A stretch of 14,265 nt of DNA from positions 1 to 14,265 of the forward strand of contig JADZAO010000059.1 in assembly GCA_020852535.1 (NCBI GenBank), read 5' to 3'. This DNA comes from Paracoccaceae bacterium (GTDB lineage Bacteria; Pseudomonadota; Alphaproteobacteria; Rhodobacterales; Rhodobacteraceae). The position numbers and the translations under genes are program-made. The notes beneath the pieces were generated by a model, which saw only the letters and a program-made list of their open reading frames with translations, did no database searches and was not told the origin of the DNA. This document shows, one piece after another, positions 1 to 6,696 of the stretch (the first letter of the stretch is position 1; each line of letters begins with the position of its first letter).

Positions 1-38
1 GCAGAGGGTCGTGAGTTCGAATCCCACCGCCCCGACCA
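1..38 (+). tRNA. 3' end of a tRNA, probably tRNA-Pro (partial)
   Basis: The window opens inside a tRNA. Visible in order are the 3' half of the anticodon stem (GCAGA, 1-5), a 5-nt variable loop (GGGTC), a T arm with the loop TTCGAAT at 16-22, a 3' acceptor strand CGCCCCG at 28-34, an A discriminator, and an encoded CCA at 36-38. The implied 5' acceptor strand would start with C pairing to G72. A C1-G72 pair with A73 is a bacterial tRNA-Pro signature, hence the assignment. The anticodon lies outside the window, so the isoacceptor is not known. The T stem has one A-C mismatch (14 with 24). Confidence 0.8.
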
Positions 39-681
39 TTTTACGCAATATTATCTTGACCGGTTCAGAAAAAGGCGGAAATTTAATATTGGGATATTCG
101 TAGAAAGTTCTCTGCTGCTTAAGATATCTAACGCATTCTCGTGTTTCCAGCACAACAAATCTACGAAGCAGAGGGTACATTCGCTACTTTTTAGTTTGCA
201 GTTACTGAATTCCTTGCCGATTATCGCTTTCAGCCTATCGGCCTTATTGTATTTGCGCAGCGTGGTGAAGCCAATCACATCAGATTAATTAAGGCATTTC
301 TAGGGCATAGCGTACGAAATCAGTTCTATTTGTGACCAAGGGTATTTTTTTCTAAGATTGATACCCGGGTAGGGCTCTTAAGACGATTAGTGCGGAAATG
401 ACATAATAGTAAAGTGTAGCGTGTCCGTGAGGGGAATTGCCGTTTAAATAAAGGTCGGGTTGCGGTTGACACAGAATAGCTCGAGCCAGAAGTCTTATTT
501 AGTCGGTCAAGATGACGATATCGATATACTGGGACGTCTTACTACTGTGTCAGCAGGGAAAATATTCTACTGGCCAGTGTTATAGCCAGTACTTAGGCAG
601 CCTTTCAGCCCACGACAAAAATGTGCCTAGATAGCAGATAAGAACGGCAGGCATGACCCGTAGGGAAGCCTAGAGCATGGG
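39..681. other. Gene-free, AT-rich stretch between tRNA and zntA
   Basis: About 640 bp between the tRNA end and the zntA stop. It is visibly richer in A+T than the coding DNA around it. Only short ORFs occur; the longest (75 codons, minus strand, GTG start near 278) has no Shine-Dalgarno sequence I can see and no family resemblance I recognise. The one structure I can point to is a 7-bp inverted repeat at 568-591. I saw no direct repeat of the tRNA 3' end, no integrase remnant and no insertion-sequence ends. The stretch could be a scar from past insertion or deletion at the tRNA, but that is inference. Confidence 0.6.
568..591 (-). terminator. Inverted repeat downstream of zntA, possible weak terminator
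   Basis: The arms TACTGGC (568-574) and GCCAGTA (585-591) are perfectly complementary around a 10-nt loop. Read on the minus strand, the stem lies about 90 nt beyond the zntA stop and is followed by GAATATTTTC, a poor but U-containing tail. It could end the zntA transcript. The stem is short and the tail is interrupted, so this is a tentative call. Confidence 0.25.
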
Positions 682-2904
682 CTATACTTTCTCGGGGTAG
701 TAGGTCAGAAGACGAAGGGCGTTGAGGGTTACGAGAACGGTTGCACCCGTATCAGCGAGGACCGCGATCCACAGCCCGGTCAAGCCTAATATTGAGGTAA
801 CTAGAAAGACTGCCTTCAGTCCTAGTGCAATGGCGATGTTTTGGCGGATGTTGCTCATTGTTGCGCGGGCTAGGCGGATCGTGGCAGGGATGTCGGTTAC
901 CTTATTGCGAAGTATAGCCCCGTCCGCTGTTTCCAGCGCGACATCGGTACCTGAGCCCATGGCGATGCCGACCGTGGCCTGTTTTAGGGCCGGGGCATCG
1001 TTGATGCCATCACCCACCATCATGATGCCACCTTGCACTGCCATTTTGCGTATAAAGGCAAGTTTATCTACGGGTAGCATCTCGGCGCGGAATTCTGCAC
1101 CAATGCTGGCCGCGATGGCTGCGGCAGTGCTGTTGTTGTCACCAGTCAGGACCGTTGGCATGATCCCAAGGGCTCGAAGTTGGGAGACGGCTTCGATGGC
1201 GTCGGTACGAAGTTCGTCACGTAGGGCAATTAAGCCGAGGCAAGAACGACCGACAAAAAGGACCACGACCGTCTTGCCTTCCCCTTCTAGGGCAGAGACG
1301 CAACGGATCCAGTTCTCTCTCAGTGCGCCTTTTTCTACAGCGTGGCGGGGACTCGCGACAGTCAAGATTTCGCCTTCTACATCTGCCGTCACACCCTTGC
1401 CGGGAATAGTCTTCGCTCCATGGGCCTGCGGGATAGATATACCCTCCGCGCGCTGCAAGATGGCTTTTGCGATGGGATGACTCGATCCCGTCTCAATGGC
1501 GGCGGTAAGACGTAGTACCTCCTCCTCGGGCCGATCGATGGCAATAATGTCAGTCACCTGCGGACGTCCATGGGTGAGGGTGCCAGTCTTGTCGAAGGCT
1601 ACTTGCGACACGGATGCCAGTGCCTCGATTACCGCACCTCCCTTCAATAGAAGTCCGCGTCGTGCACCAGACGAAAGAGCTGAAGCAATGGACGCTGGAA
1701 CCGAGATAACCAGCGCACAGGGACAGCCAATAAGAAGAAGTGTTAGGCCACGATAAATCCATGTTTGCCAGTCTGCCTCTGTCACAAGCGGTGGCATGAT
1801 GATCACTATGATCGAAAGGCCGACGATGAATGGCATATACCAGCGACTGAACCGATCAATAAAACGCTCTGTCGGTGCACGTGCTTCCTCCGCTTCCTCG
1901 ACTAGGCGAATGATGCGTGCAATGGTGTTGTCTTCGGCAGTTTTTGTCACTTGGATTTGCAGTGCGGCGTCTGTTGCGATGGATCCTGCAAAGACGGATT
2001 CGCTTGGACCGCGCGTGCGGGGCATGCTTTCACCGGTTACGGGGCTTTCGTCGATTCCCCCTGTGCCGTTGATGATTTCGCCATCAGCAGGAATGCGATC
2101 ACCCGGACGCACGTACACAATCTGGCCGATGGACAGTTGAGCTGCAGGGATCTCACGCAACTGGCCATCTAATTCAACGAAAGCTGTTTTTGGCACGAGG
2201 CGCGTGAGCGCGCGGATGCCGTTGCGTGCGTGATTGGCGGCGACTCCTTCCAAAAACTCGCCTACTGCGAAGAGGAAGATGACGAGTGTGGCTTCTTCTG
2301 CCGCGCCGATGGCTAAGGCACCGGCCGCGGCGAAAGTCATTAAGCTTTCAATTGTAAAAGGTTGCCCGAGTCGGAGTGCTGCCCAAGAATGCCTTGCGAT
2401 TGGCATGAGGCCGCAAAGGCAAGCCGCGACGAAGGCCATGGCCCCGATAGGACCGGGTAAAAAAAGTTTCACGCCCCAAGCGATGGCCACAAATGTGCCC
2501 GTAAGAAGGGCGAACCGGCCCTTGGTCGTTTGATACCAGTGCGACTTGTTTGGCAAGTCACGAGCGAGATCCGTCTCAAGAGGCTTTCCCGAATCTTCAA
2601 GCCCAGACAACTTCTGCACGGATGGACTAAAGGGAAAAACAAATCCCCTGCGATGAGATGCGGGTCTATCATTTTCCGTGATGCCGAAACCCAGAGACCG
2701 GACCACCTGCTCAATCTTATCTTTCTCGATTTGCGCGGGATCAAACCGCAGTCGCATGCGCTCTGATATGAGAGCCACGCTTACATCGGTAACACCTGGT
2801 AGTCGTCCAATCGCATCGGATATCTTCCTCGCGCAAGACGCACAGTCCATTCCAGTCACGCTCCATTCGTGCTGGTTTGTCTCAAAAGTTGGCGGCGATG
2901 TCAT
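682..2904 (-). CDS. zntA: Zn/Cd/Pb-exporting P1B-type ATPase (ZntA/CadA family)
   Basis: An inner-membrane pump that uses ATP to expel divalent soft metals (Zn, Cd, Pb) from the cytoplasm. The 740-residue protein has one N-terminal HMA domain (about 13-75) with the metal motif GMDCASC (C21, C24). Around eight membrane segments follow: four at about 128-220, two at about 355-406, two at about 683-730. Other motifs are actuator TGES (290-293), CPC (394-396) in the sixth segment, phosphorylation motif DKTGT (D438), SHP (475-477), TGDN (587-590) and GDGIND (631-636). K697 and D718 near the end match residues that mark the ZntA (Zn/Cd/Pb) subgroup rather than Cu pumps; this is from memory of E. 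coli ZntA, which the sequence resembles along its whole length. It is divergent from a MerR-type sensor with a shared control region, which fits metal-induced expression. The ATG at 2904 has GGAA about 9 nt upstream. The exact metal range cannot be read from sequence. Confidence 0.95.
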   Translation of the reverse strand: MTSPPTFETNQHEWSVTGMDCASCARKISDAIGRLPGVTDVSVALISERMRLRFDPAQIEKDKIEQVVRSLGFGITENDRPASHRRGFVFPFSPSVQKLSGLEDSGKPLETDLARDLPNKSHWYQTTKGRFALLTGTFVAIAWGVKLFLPGPIGAMAFVAACLCGLMPIARHSWAALRLGQPFTIESLMTFAAAGALAIGAAEEATLVIFLFAVGEFLEGVAANHARNGIRALTRLVPKTAFVELDGQLREIPAAQLSIGQIVYVRPGDRIPADGEIINGTGGIDESPVTGESMPRTRGPSESVFAGSIATDAALQIQVTKTAEDNTIARIIRLVEEAEEARAPTERFIDRFSRWYMPFIVGLSIIVIIMPPLVTEADWQTWIYRGLTLLLIGCPCALVISVPASIASALSSGARRGLLLKGGAVIEALASVSQVAFDKTGTLTHGRPQVTDIIAIDRPEEEVLRLTAAIETGSSHPIAKAILQRAEGISIPQAHGAKTIPGKGVTADVEGEILTVASPRHAVEKGALRENWIRCVSALEGEGKTVVVLFVGRSCLGLIALRDELRTDAIEAVSQLRALGIMPTVLTGDNNSTAAAIAASIGAEFRAEMLPVDKLAFIRKMAVQGGIMMVGDGINDAPALKQATVGIAMGSGTDVALETADGAILRNKVTDIPATIRLARATMSNIRQNIAIALGLKAVFLVTSILGLTGLWIAVLADTGATVLVTLNALRLLTYYPEKV

Positions 2905-2942
2905 TGGTGTTCCGATCTTGACTTGAATCCTATCGTGTCGAG

Positions 2943-2973
2943 AAACTAATCTCTCTAGTGACTAGAGGTTCAA
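2943..2973 (-). promoter_or_regulatory. MerR-type zntA promoter with palindromic operator
   Basis: On the minus strand a -35 box TTGAAC (2973-2968) is followed by a perfect palindrome CTCTAGT-C-ACTAGAG (2967-2953). After a 19-bp spacer comes a weak -10, TAGTTT (2948-2943). MerR-family activators bind a dyad between -35 and -10 boxes held 19-20 bp apart and unwind the DNA when metal binds. All of these features are visible here, and the dyad resembles those I know from PbrR/CadR/ZntR promoters. The -35 box touches the merR Shine-Dalgarno (2972-2977). A TTGACT on the plus strand at 2918-2923 could be the -35 of merR itself, which would place its transcription start in or near the operator and allow autoregulation. 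Confidence 0.8.
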
Positions 2974-2983
2974 GGGGAAAATG

Positions 2984-3403
2984 ATGTTAACGATCGGAAA
3001 ACTGGGCCGCGAAGTAGGAGTGAAGGTTCCGACAATTCGATACTATGAAAATATATGCCTTCTTCCTGAAGCTGAGAGAAGCGCGGGAAATCAACGACTT
3101 TACCCCAAAACCGCCCTAGATCGGCTGGCTTTTATACGCCATGCGCGTGAACTCGGCTTCCCGCTGGGTGCAATCCGCGATCTTCTAAGCCTAGCAGACC
3201 GGCCCGATCAGTCCTGTGCCGCAGTGGATTCTATTGCGCGAGGACAACTTGAAGCAACACGAGCGAGACTTCGAAATCTCAGAGGCTTGGAAGCTGAACT
3301 GGAACGTATGCTGGATCAATGCGCTTGCGGGACTGTCTCGGACTGTCGGGTGATCGAAGCGCTTGGAAAGCAACCGCATGTCTTGTTGCATGCTATGGAA
3401 TGA
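2984..3403 (+). CDS. MerR-family heavy-metal-responsive regulator (ZntR/CadR/PbrR-like)
   Basis: A dimeric DNA-binding metal sensor that likely controls the divergent zntA. The N-terminal winged helix-turn-helix (about residues 3-70 from the first ATG) carries the family pattern TIRYYE at 18-23. A dimerisation helix follows at about 80-113. Metal-binding candidates are C79 (supplied by the partner subunit in ZntR), C114, C116 and C122, in the C-terminal loop CACGTVSDC. Four cysteines here fit a Zn/Cd/Pb sensor rather than a Cu sensor of the CueR type, which has two. Two ATGs are adjacent (2981 and 2984). I chose 2984 because AAGGGG at 2972-2977 then lies 6 nt upstream, against only 3 nt for 2981; residue numbers above count from 2981. 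Which metal is sensed is not determinable here. Confidence 0.92.
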   Translation: MLTIGKLGREVGVKVPTIRYYENICLLPEAERSAGNQRLYPKTALDRLAFIRHARELGFPLGAIRDLLSLADRPDQSCAAVDSIARGQLEATRARLRNLRGLEAELERMLDQCACGTVSDCRVIEALGKQPHVLLHAME

Positions 3404-3411
3404 TTTTGGAA

Positions 3412-3435
3412 ACTTTCTCAGTCTTTTAAGAAAGT
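3412..3435 (+). terminator. AT-rich inverted repeat after merR
   Basis: ACTTTCT (3412-3418) and AGAAAGT (3429-3435) are perfect complements around a 10-nt loop, starting 8 nt after the regulator's stop. A very AT-rich tract follows, including AAAATT/AATTTT arms. There is no proper U run directly after the stem on the plus strand. On the minus strand a run of seven T at 3467-3473, about 40 nt past the tRNA-Ser 3' end, may serve as the tRNA terminator, although the stem before it is only 3 bp. Confidence 0.3.
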
Positions 3436-3513
3436 ATGCTAAAATTAAAAAATTTTGAATTTAAGAAAAAAACGGGCTCGTAAAATCCTGTTTCTGTCTA
3501 GAGCAAGTCACGG

Positions 3514-3603
<90 letters not shown>

Positions 3604-3644
3604 GCGCTTATGGGGTCGTCTGGGGCGGCGATGTAACGGGGTCT

Positions 3645-3666
3645 TTTGGGGCTTGCAACCCCCAAA
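3645..3666. repeat. GC-rich hairpin upstream of tRNA-Ser
   Basis: TTTGGGG (3645-3651) and CCCCAAA (3660-3666) form a perfect 7-bp stem with an 8-nt loop, extendable by one G-T pair. It lies about 40 bp upstream of the tRNA-Ser gene (read on the minus strand) and far upstream of rplU. Neither strand has a clear T tract after it. The role is unknown; it could be a terminator remnant or a small intergenic repeat. The rest of 3604-3830 holds no supported gene. Confidence 0.4.
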
Positions 3667-3830
3667 GCAGACCGCTGATACGGATTGGGATTCTATGCAA
3701 GGCAGGTTCTGAATGCCGCGCTGTTTGTAATTTTAGATACTGTTTTCGTGCTGATTTTGTAATCGTTCTGGACGATGGTGATGTTGCATATGAAGGGGAA
3801 GGATATCTGAAATCATCGGCGCTTTGATGC

Positions 3831-3859
3831 TTGACTTGCCCGTACCTTTTGCAGATAAG
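3831..3859 (+). promoter_or_regulatory. Likely rplU-rpmA promoter
   Basis: TTGACT (3831-3836) is followed after 17 bp by GATAAG (3854-3859), giving 5/6 and 4/6 matches to the sigma-70-type consensus. It is the best promoter-like pair in the 395-bp gap before rplU and would give a 5' leader of roughly 130 nt. Consensus matching by eye only. Confidence 0.5.
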
Positions 3860-3909
3860 CCGCTATCTTGGCGGAACGTGAGTCTGACACGGGCCCCATT
3901 TTAATGAGA

Positions 3910-3949
3910 CCTCCAACTGGAGGGCGCTGTCCGAGGCGGGGGAAACCCC
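3910..3949 (+). promoter_or_regulatory. Two hairpins in the rplU leader
   Basis: Within the predicted rplU 5' leader, CCTCC (3910-3914) pairs with GGAGG (3919-3923) across AACT, and GGGG (3939-3942) pairs with CCCC (3946-3949) across AAA. The second stem ends 50 nt before the rplU ATG. Ribosomal-protein operons are often controlled by leader RNA structures, so these stems might serve in regulation. That is inference; neither matches a leader motif I can name with certainty. Confidence 0.35.
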
Positions 3950-3998
3950 AAAATTCCGCAGGAAGCCATAGGACGCGGAGCAAAGTGAAGGAAAGACC

Positions 3999-4457
3999 AT
4001 GTTCGCGGTCCTCAAGACTGGTGGCAAGCAATATAAGGTGCAGGCGGGTGATGTTCTGCGCGTTGAAAAGTTGAATGCCGTTGCCGGTGACAAAGTACAG
4101 TTCAATGAAATCTTAATGATTGGTGGCGATACCGTCACTGTTGGTGCGCCAACCGTTGCCGGTGCAGGCGTTGTCGCAGAGGTGATCGACCAGATTAAAG
4201 GTGTCAAGACGATTCATTTCGTCAAGCGGCGCCGTAAGCATTCTTCGCAGCGCACAAAGGGTCACCGCCAGCAGTTGACTCTGCTTCGTGTGACCAAGGT
4301 TCTGGCTTCGGGCGCCGACAAGTCGGGCGTGACCCCTGCTGTTGGCACTGCCGCTGCCCGTCGTGTTGCACATAACGCTGCTGCTGTTCCTCCTACAGTG
4401 GTAAAAGTCCCCGCAAAACCTAAGCGTGCCACTAAGGCCGCTGTTGCTACGGAGTAA
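3999..4457 (+). CDS. rplU: 50S ribosomal protein L21, with long C-terminal tail
   Basis: A structural protein of the large ribosomal subunit that binds 23S rRNA. The first 103 of 152 residues align with the standard L21 fold (start MFAVLKTGGKQYKV; basic RNA-binding stretch FVKRRRKHSSQRTKGHRQ at about 74-91). Residues 104-152 are an extra Ala/Lys/Pro/Val-rich tail absent from E. coli L21, which has 103 residues; such tails are common in alphaproteobacterial L21. GAAGGA at 3987-3992 lies 6 nt before the ATG. rpmA follows after 6 nt, the usual L21-L27 operon. Confidence 0.97.
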   Translation: MFAVLKTGGKQYKVQAGDVLRVEKLNAVAGDKVQFNEILMIGGDTVTVGAPTVAGAGVVAEVIDQIKGVKTIHFVKRRRKHSSQRTKGHRQQLTLLRVTKVLASGADKSGVTPAVGTAAARRVAHNAAAVPPTVVKVPAKPKRATKAAVATE

Positions 4458-4463
4458 TACCTT

Positions 4464-4733
4464 ATGGCACACAAAAAAGCAGGCGGTTCATCTCGCAACG
4501 GTCGTGACTCGGCCGGTCGCCGCCTCGGCGTGAAACTTTATGGCGGACAGGCTGCTATTCCTGGAAATATCATTGTTCGTCAGCGTGGTACGACCTATTT
4601 CCCAGGTAAGGGTGTTGGTATGGGTGTGGATCACACGATCTTTGCTGTGACCGAAGGTAAGGTGGCCTTCAAAAAGGGTCTTAAAGGCCGCACATTTATT
4701 TCAGTCTTACCCGACGCGGTGGCCAACAAATAA
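4464..4733 (+). CDS. rpmA: 50S ribosomal protein L27
   Basis: An 89-residue large-subunit protein whose N-terminal arm reaches the peptidyl-transferase centre. The sequence begins MAHKKAGGSSRNGRDS, the canonical L27 start without the cleavable extension found in Firmicutes. The core pattern GVKLYGGQAAIPGNIIVRQR is also canonical. Length is normal. A GGAG within the last codons of rplU acts as its Shine-Dalgarno, so the two genes are translationally close. Probably cotranscribed with rplU and followed by a hairpin at 4764-4789. Confidence 0.98.
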   Translation: MAHKKAGGSSRNGRDSAGRRLGVKLYGGQAAIPGNIIVRQRGTTYFPGKGVGMGVDHTIFAVTEGKVAFKKGLKGRTFISVLPDAVANK

Positions 4734-4763
4734 GACAAAATCTTTAGAATCGGTTTGTAAAAA

Positions 4764-4789
4764 GGGGATCGTCCGAAAGGTCGGTCCCC
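4764..4789 (+). terminator. Hairpin after rpmA, probable terminator
   Basis: GGGGATCG...CC-GAAA-GG...CGGTCCCC forms a stem of about ten pairs with one T-T mismatch, one G-T pair and a GAAA tetraloop, starting 30 nt after the rpmA stop. The downstream stretch (AGTTCGTTCTCTCT) is pyrimidine-rich but not a pure U run. It probably ends or attenuates the rplU-rpmA transcript before the GNAT gene. Confidence 0.55.
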
Positions 4790-4935
4790 AGTTCGTTCTC
4801 TCTAAGACGGAGACTGGGAGACGTCTTTGCTAAGAGCCGTATCTTGGGATGGGGTGCAGATAGAAGAAAGCTCGACCGTTAGTCTTGAAAGTGGGTCGAA
4901 AGGCTTTCGACATGCACTTTATCAGGAGGGAAGCC

Positions 4936-5517
4936 ATGATGACAATGGATTCGACGGCAAATACGAACAACTCGCTGCGGGGAACGGTTGCGTTCATTCC
5001 GGCAGGGCGTTTTGTGCTGCGCTCTGTCCGACACTCAGACGCGGTTTTTTTTGCGCTTTATGCAGGTGACCGTCGTGTGGCCGAAGCGACGCGCGGTATC
5101 CCTCATCCGTTGCCCCCTGGCGCCGCTGAAGCCTTTGTTACTCGTACCTTGTCTGGTAAGGATGGTGAGGATGTCTGGGTTATGGACGGATCGGCTAACG
5201 GTCTGGCCGAGGTCTTAGGCGTGATTAGCCTCAAGCATATTGATGAGCCAAAATTGGACTGTGGCCAATCTGAGGTTAGTTATTGGGTTGCACCTGTCTT
5301 CTGGAACACAGGTTTTGCTTCGGATGCCGTTCGCGCCTTGATAGAAGCCAACCCGCAGAAGAACCGCACAATCTTTGCCGAGGTATTTCAGGACAACCCC
5401 GGATCCGCCCGTGTGCTGACCAATGCGGGTTTCGTCTATCTTGGTGATGCTGAGACCTTCTCGGTCGCTCGCAATGCGCGAATACCTACATGGACCTATA
5501 TCCGTAAACTTGACTAA
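4936..5517 (+). CDS. GNAT-family N-acetyltransferase (RimJ/RimL-like)
   Basis: A 193-residue acetyl-CoA-dependent N-acetyltransferase of the broad RimJ/RimL (Acetyltransf_3) type; the acceptor is unknown. The acetyl-CoA-binding region is visible as SYWVAPVFWNTGFASDAVRAL (about 115-134), in which the sequence WNTGFASDA corresponds to the usual WGkGyAtEA loop. The family's C-terminal pattern N-x-x-S-a-r-v-L-x-n-A-G-F follows at 154-166. I started at the ATG at 4936 because AGGAGG (4924-4929) lies 6 nt upstream; the longer reading from 4885 has no such site. A GNAT gene between rpmA and obgE recurs in Rhodobacteraceae as I recall it, so a ribosomal or translation-factor substrate is conceivable, but nothing in the sequence proves it. 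Confidence 0.9.
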   Translation: MMTMDSTANTNNSLRGTVAFIPAGRFVLRSVRHSDAVFFALYAGDRRVAEATRGIPHPLPPGAAEAFVTRTLSGKDGEDVWVMDGSANGLAEVLGVISLKHIDEPKLDCGQSEVSYWVAPVFWNTGFASDAVRALIEANPQKNRTIFAEVFQDNPGSARVLTNAGFVYLGDAETFSVARNARIPTWTYIRKLD

Positions 5518-5604
5518 GCTGACCCGCCAGAACGAGTCCTCTTAGTTCTCTCGCAGAACATTTTTGCCAAGATAAACAGAACGAGAAGATTCGCCTGTTT
5601 GATA

Positions 5605-5625
5605 CCGCAAGGCTTGAGCCTGCGG
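5605..5625 (+). repeat. Hairpin between the GNAT gene and obgE
   Basis: CCGC (5605-5608) plus AGGC (5610-5613), split by a bulged A, pair with GCCT (5618-5621) plus GCGG (5622-5625) around a TTGA loop. The stem is GC-rich but lacks a T tract after it. It may be a weak terminator for the GNAT gene or part of the obgE leader. Confidence 0.4.
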
Positions 5626-5673
5626 ACATTGTAATCTATCGGCTTTAGTTAATCCTCTTGAAAGCCTGACCAC

Positions 5674-6696
5674 ATGAAGTTCCTCGATCTTGCCAAAGTA
5701 TATATCCGCTCGGGGGGGGGTGGTGGCGGTTGCGTGAGCTTCAGGCGCGAAAAATTCGTCGAGTTCGGGGGGCCAGATGGCGGTGATGGAGGCAATGGCG
5801 GGTCAGTTTGGGCGGAAGCCGTGAACGGCTTGAACACGCTGATCGATTATCGTTACCAGCAGCATTTCTTTGCTAAGAACGGTCAGCCTGGAATGGGCAG
5901 CCAGCGTACCGGCAAGACCGGCGATGATATCGTTTTACGGGTGCCCTTGGGCACAGAAATTCTTGACGAGGATGAAGAGACGGTAATTGCCGATCTAACA
6001 CGGGTTGGACAACGTGTTTTGCTGGCCGAGGGAGGAAATGGTGGCTTCGGAAACCTTTATTTCAAATCCTCAACTAATCGCGCACCAGGCCGTGCTAATC
6101 CGGGTCAAGAGGGGGTAGAGCGTACGATCTGGCTGCGCTTAAAGCTGATCGCCGATGCGGGGTTGGTGGGGTTGCCAAATGCGGGGAAATCAACCTTCCT
6201 TGCCGCCACTTCAAATGCGCGTCCTAAGATCGCCGATTATCCCTTTACGACGCTGGTGCCAAACCTTGGAGTCGTGGGTATTGATGGTCGCGAATTTGTT
6301 ATGGCCGATATTCCTGGTCTAATCGAAGGAGCTAGCGAAGGGCGGGGTCTCGGAATGCAATTTCTTGCTCATGTTGAGCGCTGCAAGGTGCTGCTGCATC
6401 TGGTAGATGGCACATCAAGTACGATCATCAAGGATTACCGTACTATCGTGACTGAGCTTGAGGCTTATTCCGAGATACTTGGTGATAAACCAAGAATTTT
6501 GGCGCTGAATAAATGTGATGCGTTGGATGCCAAGACCGTTACAACGCGGCGTAAGGCTTTGGAAAAGGCTTCGGGCGGGGAAGTCTATGTGATTTCGGGT
6601 GTAGCGCGGACTGGATTGCAAGATATGTTGAGGGCAATCTATGGTGCAATTCAGGGGATCGTACCCGAAATGGAGCATGTGCCTTGGCAGCCCTGA
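5674..6696 (+). CDS. obgE: GTPase ObgE/CgtA, ribosome-assembly factor
   Basis: An essential GTPase that binds the 50S subunit during assembly and links growth to stress signalling in studied bacteria. The 340-residue protein has the glycine-rich Obg fold at about 1-158 (GGGGGGCVSFRREKF from residue 14; GGxGGxGG patterns). The GTPase domain has G1 GLPNAGKS (166-173), G3 DIPGL (212-216), G4 NKCD (279-282) and a G5-like SGVA (308-311). There is no C-terminal OCT domain, normal for proteobacterial ObgE. The Shine-Dalgarno is weak (GAAAG about 11 nt upstream). A run of nine G at 5712-5720 encodes the first glycines. The gene overlaps proB by 13 nt if proB starts at TTG. Confidence 0.98.
   Translation: MKFLDLAKVYIRSGGGGGGCVSFRREKFVEFGGPDGGDGGNGGSVWAEAVNGLNTLIDYRYQQHFFAKNGQPGMGSQRTGKTGDDIVLRVPLGTEILDEDEETVIADLTRVGQRVLLAEGGNGGFGNLYFKSSTNRAPGRANPGQEGVERTIWLRLKLIADAGLVGLPNAGKSTFLAATSNARPKIADYPFTTLVPNLGVVGIDGREFVMADIPGLIEGASEGRGLGMQFLAHVERCKVLLHLVDGTSSTIIKDYRTIVTELEAYSEILGDKPRILALNKCDALDAKTVTTRRKALEKASGGEVYVISGVARTGLQDMLRAIYGAIQGIVPEMEHVPWQP

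Noticed and set aside
51..278. 75-codon minus-strand ORF next to the tRNA
   Set aside because: GTG start, no Shine-Dalgarno, no recognisable family, lies in AT-rich DNA where chance ORFs differ little from this. Kept only as part of the gene-free stretch.
722..1480. 252-codon plus-strand ORF
   Set aside because: It lies wholly antisense to zntA and is rich in Arg, Ser, Pro and Ala, as expected for a shadow frame of a conserved ATPase.
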